DNA of 64,000 nt from Gemmatimonadaceae bacterium (GTDB lineage Bacteria > Gemmatimonadota > Gemmatimonadetes > Gemmatimonadales > Gemmatimonadaceae), in NCBI GenBank assembly GCA_035606695.1, contig DATNEW010000039.1, forward strand, positions 1 to 64,000, read 5' to 3'. A program made the translations under genes and the position numbers. The notes beneath the pieces are model-generated. The model searched no databases. It was not told where the DNA came from and worked only from the letters and a program-made list of their open reading frames with translations. Positions 18,005-25,099 of this stretch are shown piece after piece; position 1 is the stretch's first letter, and each line of letters starts with the position of its first letter.

Positions 18005-19714
18005 TCATTTTTTTCCGCGTCCGGGATCGGGCGCTTTGACGCCCGACTTCGCACGCTCGCGCGACAGCACGATCTGCTGCGGCAGCGCCGCGATGTTCTG
18101 CACCGCGTAATACAGATTCAACCCCGATGCGAAATTCAGGAACATCATCGTAAACATCGCCGGCATCATGTAGCTCATGACCTTCGCCTGCGGATTCGGC
18201 GGCGCAGCCTTCATGCCGATCCACGAGAGCAGGAACATCGATGCGCCCATGACGAGCGGAATGATGTAGTACGGATCACGCAGCGAGATGTCCGGCAGCC
18301 ACAGGAACGACACGCCGCGGAATTCAATCGTGTTCTGAAAGACGAAGTACAGCGCGAAGAGCACGGGCATCGGCAACAACATCGGCAGACAGCCGAGCAT
18401 TGGGCTGAGCGGGCTCATGCCGTGCGATGCGTACAGCTTGACGAGCGCTTCGCGCTGCTTCTCGGGCTCGTTCTTGTACTTCTTCTGAATCTCCGTGAGC
18501 TCGGGCTGCAGGCGCTGCATGCCGATGCTCGTGCGCATCGCCTTTTGATTGAGCGGCCACAGGATGAGCCGAATGCCCACGCCGAACAGCACGAGCACCC
18601 AGCCGTAGTTCACGTGGAAGTTGGCCTTCATCCAAAGGAGCACGCGCATCACGATCGTCGCGAACGGCTGCACGATGCCGTGGAGCCAGCCGGCGTACGG
18701 ATTCACATTCACGAGATCGTTGTCGAGCGCACGCAGCTCCTGAAACGACTGCGGCCCGATGTACATGTCGAATGCGATCTGGGCAGTGCCCGCGGCGAGC
18801 GGATAGCTCGTCGTCGCATAGGCCGTCGGCGCCACTCGACCAACGCGTACACCGCCGCGCATCACGAGGCCGCGAAAAACGCCCACGGGTTTTTGCGCGC
18901 CGACGGGCTGCATCAGCGCCACGAGCCAATACTTGTCGCGCGCATTCACCCACTGGAACGACCCGGTGTCGGTGCGCACGGTGTTCACGTCGAGCTTGCT
19001 GAACGGAACGCTCGTCGGATCGCGAAGCGGCAGCTTGTAACCGAAGGCGAAGTGCCGCTGATCGTCGAGCGTGTCCGCTTCGTTCGACCGAAAGGTCGAA
19101 GGAAGATCGATCAGCAGCGCGGATCCCGGCGGCGCATTCGTCACTGTGCCGCGCACCTCGGTGCGCAACCCGTCGCCGACCGGCGTGTACGCGAGCGTGA
19201 TCGCCGGCGAGCTCGAGGTAAATGTCGTCGTCGCGCCGCTCGTCGCCGAAGTGAACGACACCGTATCGAGCGCGATCGTATCGGCGCCGAGTGCGAGGCG
19301 ATAGTGCAGCAGTGCGGAGCGCAGTGGTGCGATGATCAGCGTCCCGCCTTTGCTTCCGGGCCTCAAGCTGTGGAACCCCGTGACCTCGACGCGCGCCGGT
19401 GCGGCGCCGGGATTGGCGTAGACCTGCTGCGTGCGCGCGCCCTGGACAGTGACGCTGTCGACGGGGCGCTGCGGCCGCGGTTCGCTCATCGAGGGTCCGA
19501 CCGTCGCCGTCGTTGTCGCCGTCGTGGCCGACGCAGGTGTCGAGGCGGCTGCCGCGGTGCTCGGCGCATTTGTTGGGGCCGGCGGTTCCGCGGCTGTCGA
19601 CGGCTGCGCCGACGTATCCGGCTTGACCGGACGTCGTGCGGACGGGAAGAGAATCGGCGTCACGACGATGACGATCGCCATCAACGCGAGTGCGAGCAGA
19701 GTGCGTCTATCCAT
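18005..19714 (-). CDS. yidC: Membrane protein insertase YidC
   Basis: A 569-aa Gram-negative-type YidC. It has an N-terminal helix (LLALALMAIVIVVTPILF), a large periplasmic beta domain (about residues 60-340) and the conserved five-helix insertase core (HVNYGWVLVLFGVGIRL onward; MSPLSPMLGCLPMLLPMPVL; MSYMMPAMFTMMFLNFASGL). The large periplasmic domain indicates an organism with an outer membrane. It follows yidD by 56 nt in the rpmH-rnpA-yidD-yidC cluster and inserts membrane proteins with or without Sec. Confidence 0.96.
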   Translation of the reverse strand: MDRRTLLALALMAIVIVVTPILFPSARRPVKPDTSAQPSTAAEPPAPTNAPSTAAAASTPASATTATTTATVGPSMSEPRPQRPVDSVTVQGARTQQVYANPGAAPARVEVTGFHSLRPGSKGGTLIIAPLRSALLHYRLALGADTIALDTVSFTSATSGATTTFTSSSPAITLAYTPVGDGLRTEVRGTVTNAPPGSALLIDLPSTFRSNEADTLDDQRHFAFGYKLPLRDPTSVPFSKLDVNTVRTDTGSFQWVNARDKYWLVALMQPVGAQKPVGVFRGLVMRGGVRVGRVAPTAYATTSYPLAAGTAQIAFDMYIGPQSFQELRALDNDLVNVNPYAGWLHGIVQPFATIVMRVLLWMKANFHVNYGWVLVLFGVGIRLILWPLNQKAMRTSIGMQRLQPELTEIQKKYKNEPEKQREALVKLYASHGMSPLSPMLGCLPMLLPMPVLFALYFVFQNTIEFRGVSFLWLPDISLRDPYYIIPLVMGASMFLLSWIGMKAAPPNPQAKVMSYMMPAMFTMMFLNFASGLNLYYAVQNIAALPQQIVLSRERAKSGVKAPDPGRGKK

Positions 19715-19770
19715 TTATCGAGATGCGATTGGTGCTAGGCGTGCTAGGCGTGCGATGCATGCGATGCGTG

Positions 19771-19983
19771 CTACGGCACTGGGTCGTATCCACCCGGGCG
19801 AAACGGATGGCAACGCGCGAGACGACGAATGGCGAGCCAGCCGCCGCGCATCGCGCCATGCTTTTCCAGCGCTTCGATGGCGTAGGCGGAGCAGCTTGGA
19901 TAATAGCGGCACGATGGCGGCAACATCGGACCCAGCGTCACTTGATATCCGCGCACGATCGCCACGAGAATCGTACGCATCAT
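19771..19983 (-). CDS. yidD: Membrane protein insertion efficiency factor YidD
   Basis: A 70-aa YidD with the diagnostic segment [23 protein letters not shown] and the [14 protein letters not shown] tail (each shorter than family average but complete). The start at 19983 (MMRTIL) overlaps the rnpA stop by 4 nt (ATGA). The family assists YidC-dependent membrane insertion. The frame extending to 20172 is antisense or out-of-frame rnpA sequence. Confidence 0.93.
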   Translation of the reverse strand: MMRTILVAIVRGYQVTLGPMLPPSCRYYPSCSAYAIEALEKHGAMRGGWLAIRRLARCHPFRPGGYDPVP

Positions 19984-20366
19984 GAGGGGCCGCCAGTTTC
20001 GTTCGCATGCTCCGCCGACGGTGCGAATCGTGTCGCGACTGTAGCAACGTCGGTCCCGAGTTGTTCCATGGTGGCGGCGTAAGCCTCGCGTCGCGCACGG
20101 ATGGCGACGTCGGTAGACACACCGGTCGCGCTCGCCGATCGAAGCGCGGGCAGCAGCGCGAGGCGCGCCCATTCGCGCAGGCGGCGCTTGAGCCGATTCC
20201 GATCGACCGCGCTGTGTTGGTGTCGAGGGACCACGATGCCAATGCGAGAAATGCCGAGAGGGGAAGCGAGGACTCGAACGTCGAGATGTTCGGTCCGAAT
20301 TCGCTTCCCCTCTCGAATGACGGTCTGAATATCCGGACCCCGCGTGAGCCGGTGCTGACGCGGAAA
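19980..20366 (-). CDS. rnpA: Ribonuclease P protein component; start codon unresolved
   Basis: The frame encodes a recognisable RnpA. It begins with [14 protein letters not shown] at 20366, continues [18 protein letters not shown], and holds the RNA-binding signature [11 protein letters not shown]. It binds the P RNA encoded at 24498-24955. Between the in-frame stop at 20415-20417 and codon 20366 there is no ATG, GTG, TTG or CTG, so translation must begin at a rare codon (ACG at 20393 is one option), by another mechanism, or at the internal GTG at 20234, which would lose the conserved N-terminus. The coordinates give the first conserved residue, not a proven start. A large inverted repeat lies inside the gene. 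Confidence 0.85.
   Translation of the reverse strand, partial: FPRQHRLTRGPDIQTVIREGKRIRTEHLDVRVLASPLGISRIGIVVPRHQHSAVDRNRLKRRLREWARLALLPALRSASATGVSTDVAIRARREAYAATMEQLGTDVATVATRFAPSAEHANETGGPS
20255..20315 (-). other. Perfect 15-bp inverted repeat enclosing two hairpins, inside rnpA
   Basis: CGAGAGGGGAAGCGA at 20255-20269 is the exact reverse complement of 20301-20315. The 31-nt loop itself holds two smaller inverted repeats, CTCGA/TCGAG and TTCGG/CCGAA. In the rnpA mRNA this can fold into a long stem closing two side hairpins. Confidence 0.85.
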
Positions 20367-20379
20367 GTCGAAGCCGTCG

Positions 20380-20544
20380 TTATGCGCCTGCGTACTTGTC
20401 TGGCAGTTTGACGGTCAGGCGCTTGCGCCCCTTCTTGCGGCGGCGGCTGAGCACTTCACGTCCCCACTTGGTTTCCATGCGTGTGCGGAATCCATGCGTC
20501 TTGATGCGGCGCTTGTTCCGGGGACGATATGTCGGCTTACCCAT
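20380..20544 (-). CDS. rpmH: 50S ribosomal protein bL34
   Basis: A 54-aa bL34 with the typical start [19 protein letters not shown] and RTRM, then basic C-terminal residues ([13 protein letters not shown]). Start 20544 was chosen over 20598 because this is the conserved family N-terminus. The 10 C-terminal residues are a short extension relative to the usual 44-46 aa form. The gene precedes rnpA, whose conserved frame begins only 13 nt after the rpmH stop, as in other bacteria. Confidence 0.96.
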   Translation of the reverse strand: MGKPTYRPRNKRRIKTHGFRTRMETKWGREVLSRRRKKGRKRLTVKLPDKYAGA

Positions 20545-20641
20545 GAGCGACTCCAAAAACGGTGCGTGCGAGCGACGGCGAACAATTTCGAACTGCAATG
20601 CAGTCGATAAAGCTATCTAGGGAAGGGAGATAGGGCAACCG

Positions 20642-20759
20642 GCGATGGGCGTTGGCGGTGGGCGTTGGGCTCGAGCCTGGCATGGCCGTCAGATTTGTGA
20701 TTCCGCCGCTCGCCAAGCCGCGTTGTTGCGCCCAGCACCCATCGCCCTCCGCCCATCGC
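20642..20759. repeat. REPIN-like inverted pair of GATGGGCG arrays upstream of dnaA
   Basis: Left array 20642-20672 (CGATGGGCGTTGGCGGTG type) and right array 20729-20759 in the opposite orientation, separated by about 56 nt. They lie between the divergent rpmH and dnaA genes, so a fold-back or bound protein here could affect either promoter. Confidence 0.75.
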
Positions 20760-20766
20760 AATTGCT

Positions 20767-20814
20767 TTTTCCACATTGCATCTCTAGCTTCGCTCCCCCG
20801 CCTCGTTTTCCACA
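20767..20814 (+). promoter_or_regulatory. Two DnaA-box-like sites in the dnaA leader
   Basis: TTTTCCACA occurs at 20767-20775 and 20806-20814, one mismatch from the TTATCCACA consensus and 12 nt before the dnaA start at the nearer site. Spacing and location suit DnaA autoregulation. Confidence 0.6.
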
Positions 20815-20826
20815 GTACTACGCGAG

Positions 20827-22212
20827 ATGACGCTGACCGCCCACGACGCCTGGAGCCGCCTGCTCGACCGCGCTCGCCACGAGCTGCCCGAGCAGACTTT
20901 CAAGACCTGGCTCGAGCCGACCGAGGCGCTGTCGCTGGAAGGGACGACGATCCTCGTTGGCTGCCCCGACCAATTCGCCGCGGACTGGAACGAGTCGAAG
21001 CACGCGGAGCTCTTGTCGGGCCTGGCGCCGATTGCGTTGGGTCACCCGCTGTCGGTGATTTTTCGTGTGACGGAAGAGCGGCGTGCTCGCCCGCAGATGG
21101 ATCTTTTCGTCGCACCCCCGCCGCAAAAGCAAAACTCGGCGCAGAGTGGCGCCACCATCTCGCCACCACTAAGTGATCGATACACGTTCGACTACTTCGT
21201 TATCGGCAAGTCGAACGAACTCGCCGCCGCCGCCGCTCACGCCTGCGCCCAAGCCCCCGGAAAAGTCTACAACCCCCTCTTCATCTACGGCGACACCGGA
21301 CTCGGCAAAACTCACCTGATGCAGGCCATCGCCCACGAGATCGTCCAGCGAAAGCCCGAAACCCGCATCACCTTCATCGGCACCGAGCAGTTCACCAACG
21401 AGCTCGTCGCCGCCATCCAGAGCCGAACCACCGCCGACTTCCGCCGCCGCTTCCGCGAAACCGACCTCCTCCTCGTCGACGACGTCCACTTCCTCAAAGG
21501 CAAGGAAGCAATGCAGGAAGAGTTCTTCCACACCTTCAACGCGTTGTACGAAGGCGGCCGTCAGATCGTGCTCACGAGCGATCGCCCACCATCCGAAATC
21601 CCAGGCCTCGAAGCCCGCCTCGTCTCCCGCTTCCAATGGGGCATGGTCGCGGACATCGAGCTCCCCGACCTCGAGCATCGCATTGCCATCCTGCGCCAGA
21701 AGGCACATCTGGACCACCTCGAGCTCACGATCCCCGAGGAAGTCATCCGCTTCATCGCCGAAAATGTTCGATCGAGCGTGCGCGAGCTCGAGGGCTCGAT
21801 GATCAAGCTGCTCGCATACGCATCGCTCAAACACCGCGAAATAACGGTCGACGTTGCCCGCGACGCGCTGCGCGACAAGCTCAAATCCGCCGATGGAACT
21901 CCCGCTGGCGGTCCGGCCCTCAACACCTACGCCATTCAAACCGCCGTGGCGAAGGAGTGGGGCGTGACCACCGAAGGCCTTCGCTCCAAAACCCGCACCA
22001 AGAACCTCACCATCCCGCGCCAGGTCGCCATGCACTTCATGCGCGAGCTCCTCAGCATGCAACTCGTGGAGATCGGCGCCTCCTTCGGCGGACGCGATCA
22101 TTCGACCGTCATTCACAGTCTCGAGCGCGTCAACGCGATGATGAAAGAAGATCCGGCGTTCGCGCAGCGCATGGGAAAGATTCAGGCGGCGTTGGAAAGC
22201 CTGCGCGATTGA
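20827..22212 (+). CDS. dnaA: Chromosomal replication initiator protein DnaA
   Basis: A 461-aa DnaA. Domain I (about 1-80) begins AWSRLLDRARHELPEQTFKT. A short linker (about 90-110) precedes the AAA+ domain: YTFDYFVIGKSNELA, Walker A GDTGLGKTH, Walker B LLLVDDVHFL, box with SRFQWGMVADIELPDLEHR. Domain IV ends with the DNA-binding signature SFGGRDHSTVIHS. It initiates replication by binding DnaA boxes; candidate boxes flank it on both sides. Confidence 0.98.
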   Translation: MTLTAHDAWSRLLDRARHELPEQTFKTWLEPTEALSLEGTTILVGCPDQFAADWNESKHAELLSGLAPIALGHPLSVIFRVTEERRARPQMDLFVAPPPQKQNSAQSGATISPPLSDRYTFDYFVIGKSNELAAAAAHACAQAPGKVYNPLFIYGDTGLGKTHLMQAIAHEIVQRKPETRITFIGTEQFTNELVAAIQSRTTADFRRRFRETDLLLVDDVHFLKGKEAMQEEFFHTFNALYEGGRQIVLTSDRPPSEIPGLEARLVSRFQWGMVADIELPDLEHRIAILRQKAHLDHLELTIPEEVIRFIAENVRSSVRELEGSMIKLLAYASLKHREITVDVARDALRDKLKSADGTPAGGPALNTYAIQTAVAKEWGVTTEGLRSKTRTKNLTIPRQVAMHFMRELLSMQLVEIGASFGGRDHSTVIHSLERVNAMMKEDPAFAQRMGKIQAALESLRD

Positions 22213-22555
22213 GCGACATCGCCTCTTTTTTCCACACCGTCAACCGAGTTGTACAGAGTTGTACAGAGTTGTTGCGGAGTTTTCCTGAGATTTTCTCATC
22301 GACTCCACCCGCACGAGGCACGGCATCTGGACAACGTTGCTTCCCCACATGAGATCCACAGCCGGACCTATAGGCGAACTGATTGATCTGGTGTAAGTTC
22401 CAGCGGTTTTCCACGCCTCCACAGTCTCTACTACGACTACTAGTTAATAGCTCTTATTTAGGGTACTACTAGGGCCCGCCGTTTTTGCACAATTGGACGA
22501 AAGTCCAATGCTCGACTCGCCGACGCACCACGCACAGGACGTTAGAGGAGCCGCG
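22213..22555 (+). other. Candidate chromosomal origin of replication (oriC)
   Basis: 343-nt non-coding gap between dnaA and dnaN. It contains a DnaA-box-like TTTTCCACA at 22228-22236, tandem 10-bp repeats AGTTGTACAG at 22247-22266 with a degenerate third copy, TTTTCCACG at 22407-22415, a CTA-CTA-CGA-CTA-CTA trio run at 22428-22442 and an AT-rich stretch TTAATAGCTCTTATTTA. An adjacent dnaA gene, co-directional dnaN and gene orientations diverging from this point support origin function. The dnaN ribosome-binding site GAGGAG is at 22545-22550. Confidence 0.8.
22407..22470 (+). promoter_or_regulatory. DnaA box, DnaA-trio run and unwinding element
   Basis: TTTTCCACG and the neighbouring CCTCCACAG are followed at 22428 by CTA CTA CGA CTA CTA, then GTTAATAGCTCTTATTTA. 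The order box-trio-AT tract matches the basal unwinding module described in Bacillus subtilis, where DnaA extends from the box along the trios onto one strand. Confidence 0.6.
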
Positions 22556-23668
22556 ATGCGGTTTACGATCTCCCGGGAAAAGTTGCAGGAAGGTCTGGCC
22601 GCGGTCACCGCGAGCATTCCAGCCAAGACGACGCTACCGGTGCTCGCCAATATCATGGTCGAAGCGACGGAAAAAGGAATCCGTCTCTCCGGCACCGATC
22701 TCGATATCGCCGTCACGACAGAAGTCGCGGCTGATGTCGAATCAGCCGGCGCCATCACCATCCCCGCAAAAAAATTGAGCGAGATCGCCCGCGAGCTGCC
22801 GCCCGCGCCGGTACGCATTGCGGCGGCAGGTGAGCAGCGTGTCACCCTCGACTGCGGCCGCTCACATTTCAAGATTCTCGGACTTCCGCGCGACGAATTT
22901 CCCGCGTTTCCGAACGTGCGCTTCAACGAAAGCTGGCGCATTCGCTCCGGTGACCTGCAGAAGCTGATTCAGCACACCTCGTTCGCCGTCTCCACCGAAG
23001 AAAGCCGCCCGATTCTTAACGGCGTCCTCTGGGAGCTCGAGCCCGAAGTGATGCGCATGGTCGCCACCAACGGCCATCGTCTCGCGAAGATGGACATGCC
23101 CGTGAAGTCCAGCGGCGCTCCATCGGGCAACTTCATTGTGCCGCCAAAGGCGCTCGAACAAATCCGCCGGCTGTTTCCCGAAGACGAAGAGCTCGAAATC
23201 GCCAGAGGCGAAAATCATCTTGGCTTCCGCTCGCCGTTCACCGCGGTGTACACGCGATTGATCGAAGGACCCTACCCGCCGTACCCGCAAGTCATTCCGA
23301 AGGACAACAATCGAGTGGCGATCGCGGACCGCACTGCGCTGACCAGTGCGCTGCGCCGCATGTCGATCATCGCGTCCGATCAGACCCATCGCATCCGGTT
23401 GTCGTTCAATGCCGGCATGCTCAAGCTGAGCGTGCAAACTCCGGATTTGGGCGAGGCGAACGACGAGCTCGCAATCCGCTACACCGGCGACCCGCTCGAT
23501 ATCGGCTTCAATGCCAACTACCTGCTCGAGGTTCTGCGCTACATTCCAACAGAAGAGGTTCGAATGAGCTTCAAGGCGCCCGAGCGCGCCGCGATGCTCG
23601 AGCCGGAAGGCTGGGCCGATCCGGCGTCGTACCTCTGCATCGTCATGCCGCTACGGCTGCTCGACTGA
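22556..23668 (+). CDS. dnaN: DNA polymerase III beta subunit (sliding clamp)
   Basis: A 370-aa beta clamp with three repeated domains. The N-terminus is MRFTISREKLQEGLAAVTAS, followed by TLPVLANIMVEA and, in domain 2, SFAVSTEESRPILNGVLWEL. The typical C-terminus YLCIVMPLRLLD (P-M-R-L) is complete. Start 22556 is supported by GAGGAG five nt upstream and family length; 22493 would add an atypical extension. It tethers DNA polymerase III and is loaded by a complex including HolA (5539). Confidence 0.97.
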   Translation: MRFTISREKLQEGLAAVTASIPAKTTLPVLANIMVEATEKGIRLSGTDLDIAVTTEVAADVESAGAITIPAKKLSEIARELPPAPVRIAAAGEQRVTLDCGRSHFKILGLPRDEFPAFPNVRFNESWRIRSGDLQKLIQHTSFAVSTEESRPILNGVLWELEPEVMRMVATNGHRLAKMDMPVKSSGAPSGNFIVPPKALEQIRRLFPEDEELEIARGENHLGFRSPFTAVYTRLIEGPYPPYPQVIPKDNNRVAIADRTALTSALRRMSIIASDQTHRIRLSFNAGMLKLSVQTPDLGEANDELAIRYTGDPLDIGFNANYLLEVLRYIPTEEVRMSFKAPERAAMLEPEGWADPASYLCIVMPLRLLD

Positions 23669-23678
23669 GCTCGGCGAC

Positions 23679-23697
23679 GCTCCCGCCGAAAGGGAGC
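23679..23697. other. Stem-loop after dnaN
   Basis: GCTCCC/GGGAGC with a 7-nt loop, directly downstream of dnaN; no T-run follows on the plus strand, so it is at best a weak terminator. Confidence 0.35.
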
Positions 23698-23704
23698 TAG
23701 CTAC

Positions 23705-23749
23705 GCGGAATTCCGAGTAGAAGCGCGAAGCGCCGAAACGAGGAAGACC
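23705..23749 (+). repeat. Single diverged copy of the GCGGAATTCC repeat
   Basis: GCGGAATTCCGAG followed by GCGAAGCGCCG and GAGGAA, the same order as in the arrays at 51104 and 1-191, with the middle diverged. It lies between dnaN and the DUF4126 gene. Confidence 0.75.
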
Positions 23750-23775
23750 CGGCGTAGCAAGGGAGACCGGTCGAA

Positions 23776-24438
23776 GTGTTGAGTCTGATCACGCTCGTAC
23801 AGGGCCTCGGACTAGCGTACGCGGCCGGTCTCAACCTATACGCCGCCGTTGCCATCACAGGCTTGGCCGTGCGATTCGGGTGGGTGCACAACGTTCCAAG
23901 CACGATCGACGCATTCGGCAATGTCGGCGTCATCGGCGTTGCGCTCGCGCTGTACGTCATCGAGTTCGTCGCGACGCTCATCCCCGGCGTCGCCTCCGCG
24001 TGGGAAACGCTGCACAGCCTCATTCGGCCGCCCGCAGCCGCAGTGCTTGCCGCCGCCACCGCGTGGCACGCCGACCCCATCATCGTCCTCATCGCCGCGC
24101 TCCTCGGCGGCGGCCTCGCGATCACGACGCACACCACCAAGCTCGGCCTCCGCTACGCGATCGACGCGTCGCCGGAGCCCGTAACCAACGGCGTCGCGAA
24201 CATCACCGAGCTCGCGCTCGTGAGCACCGTCGCCATCGCAATCTGGTCGCATCCGATCATCACGCTCGCCGTCGCCGTCGTGTTGCTCGCGTGCCTGGTG
24301 ATGATGGTGCGCCTCATTTGGCGCGCGCTTCGCCAGGTGTTCTCCGGCCGCTGGATGCCAGCGCCGGGTCTCATGCAGGCCCCGCGCGTGATGGAGCAGC
24401 GAGGCCGCGGCGCCGCTTCGCCCGACGATCTGGATTGA
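23776..24438 (+). CDS. DUF4126 integral membrane protein
   Basis: A 220-aa DUF4126 protein with about five hydrophobic segments: an N-terminal helix with the family-like LGLAYAAGLNLYAAVAITGL, then VGVIGVALALYVIEFVATL, AAAVLAAATAW..., IIVLIAALLGGGLAI and IITLAVAVVLLACLVMMVRL. Function of the family is unknown. The start is GTG at 23776 (TTG at 23779 is an alternative). A repeat copy occupies the short gap after dnaN. Confidence 0.75.
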   Translation: MLSLITLVQGLGLAYAAGLNLYAAVAITGLAVRFGWVHNVPSTIDAFGNVGVIGVALALYVIEFVATLIPGVASAWETLHSLIRPPAAAVLAAATAWHADPIIVLIAALLGGGLAITTHTTKLGLRYAIDASPEPVTNGVANITELALVSTVAIAIWSHPIITLAVAVVLLACLVMMVRLIWRALRQVFSGRWMPAPGLMQAPRVMEQRGRGAASPDDLD

Positions 24439-24461
24439 CCACGGACAACGCCTGAGACGTG

Positions 24462-24498
24462 CAAAGAGACGGCGCGCCCCCGAGAGAGCGCGCCGTCG
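24462..24498 (-). terminator. Terminator of the RNase P RNA gene
   Basis: On the minus strand, a 10-bp perfect stem GACGGCGCGC/GCGCGCCGTC (24489-24498 and 24468-24477) is followed by TCTTTG, immediately after the mature 3' end of rnpB. Confidence 0.7.
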
Positions 24499-24955
24499 AT
24501 CGCGAACCTGTAAGCCGGGTTCTGTGCGGCGAATGTGCGTTACGCTGATCGTTCCTCGCTCCGGCGCGTTGCACCATCGCTCGGAATTCCGCATACCACC
24601 TTCCGCCCGGTAGTCATTCCTCTCGGAGCGCGGTCGCCCGCGCCCTCTAGCAGCCTACCCGGAGTGTCTTGGTCGAGGTGGGCACCTCTCACTCCCTATT
24701 TGGCCTTGCTCCCGCTGGGGTTTACCCTGCCGCGTCTGTTACCAGCCGCGCGGTGAGCTCTTACCTCACCTTTTCACCCTTGCCGTCACCGAAGCGTACC
24801 AGTGAGTAGGCGGTGTCTTTTCTGTGGCACTGTCCGTCGCCGCTCGGCCGAAACCGCTCGACGCCCAGGCGTTACCTGGCAGCGCGCCCAATGGAGCCCG
24901 GACTTTCCTCGATCAGCGTTCAAGAACGCTAATCGCGACTACCCGGTAGGCGATC
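24498..24955 (-). ncRNA. rnpB: RNase P RNA, bacterial type A
   Basis: Catalytic RNA of RNase P. On the minus strand the 5' region has the hallmark GAGGAAAGTCCGGGCTCC then GCCAGGTAACGCCTGGGCG, and the 3' region has CACAGAACCCGGCTTACAGG. The hairpin AGCGTTC/GAACGCT before the CRI motif fits P3, and GATCGC at 24950-24955 can pair with GCGATC at 24498-24503 as the base of P1. The ends are estimates from that pairing. A TATATT-like -10 lies just upstream (near 24964). The segment between GAATGAC and CACAGAACCC is about 70 nt longer than in Escherichia coli and contains a dispersed repeat copy. Confidence 0.93.
24546..24592 (-). repeat. GCGGAATTCC repeat copy inside RNase P RNA
   Basis: 47 nt reading GCGGAATTCCGAGCG, then GGTGC, GCGCCGGAG and GAGGAACGAT on the rnpB sense strand. 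By eye 41 of 47 positions match the copy at 51216. It occupies the variable 3' region (P19 position) of the RNA. Confidence 0.85.
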
Positions 24956-25099
24956 TCAGCGAAATATAATCGTTCCGCCGCATCCGGCATCGCATTGCTT
25001 CGACGCATGACGAACGCATGACGCCGCGTCGCTACTCTCGCCACAGTCGCGACCGCCGCAGGTCCCACCTTGTCGTCTCCATGCTGACCGAGGCTCGTC

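Noticed and set aside
17984-19738. 584-codon plus-strand frame opposite yidC
   Set aside because: Composition is His/Arg-rich, typical of antisense frames in GC-rich DNA, and yidC is certain.
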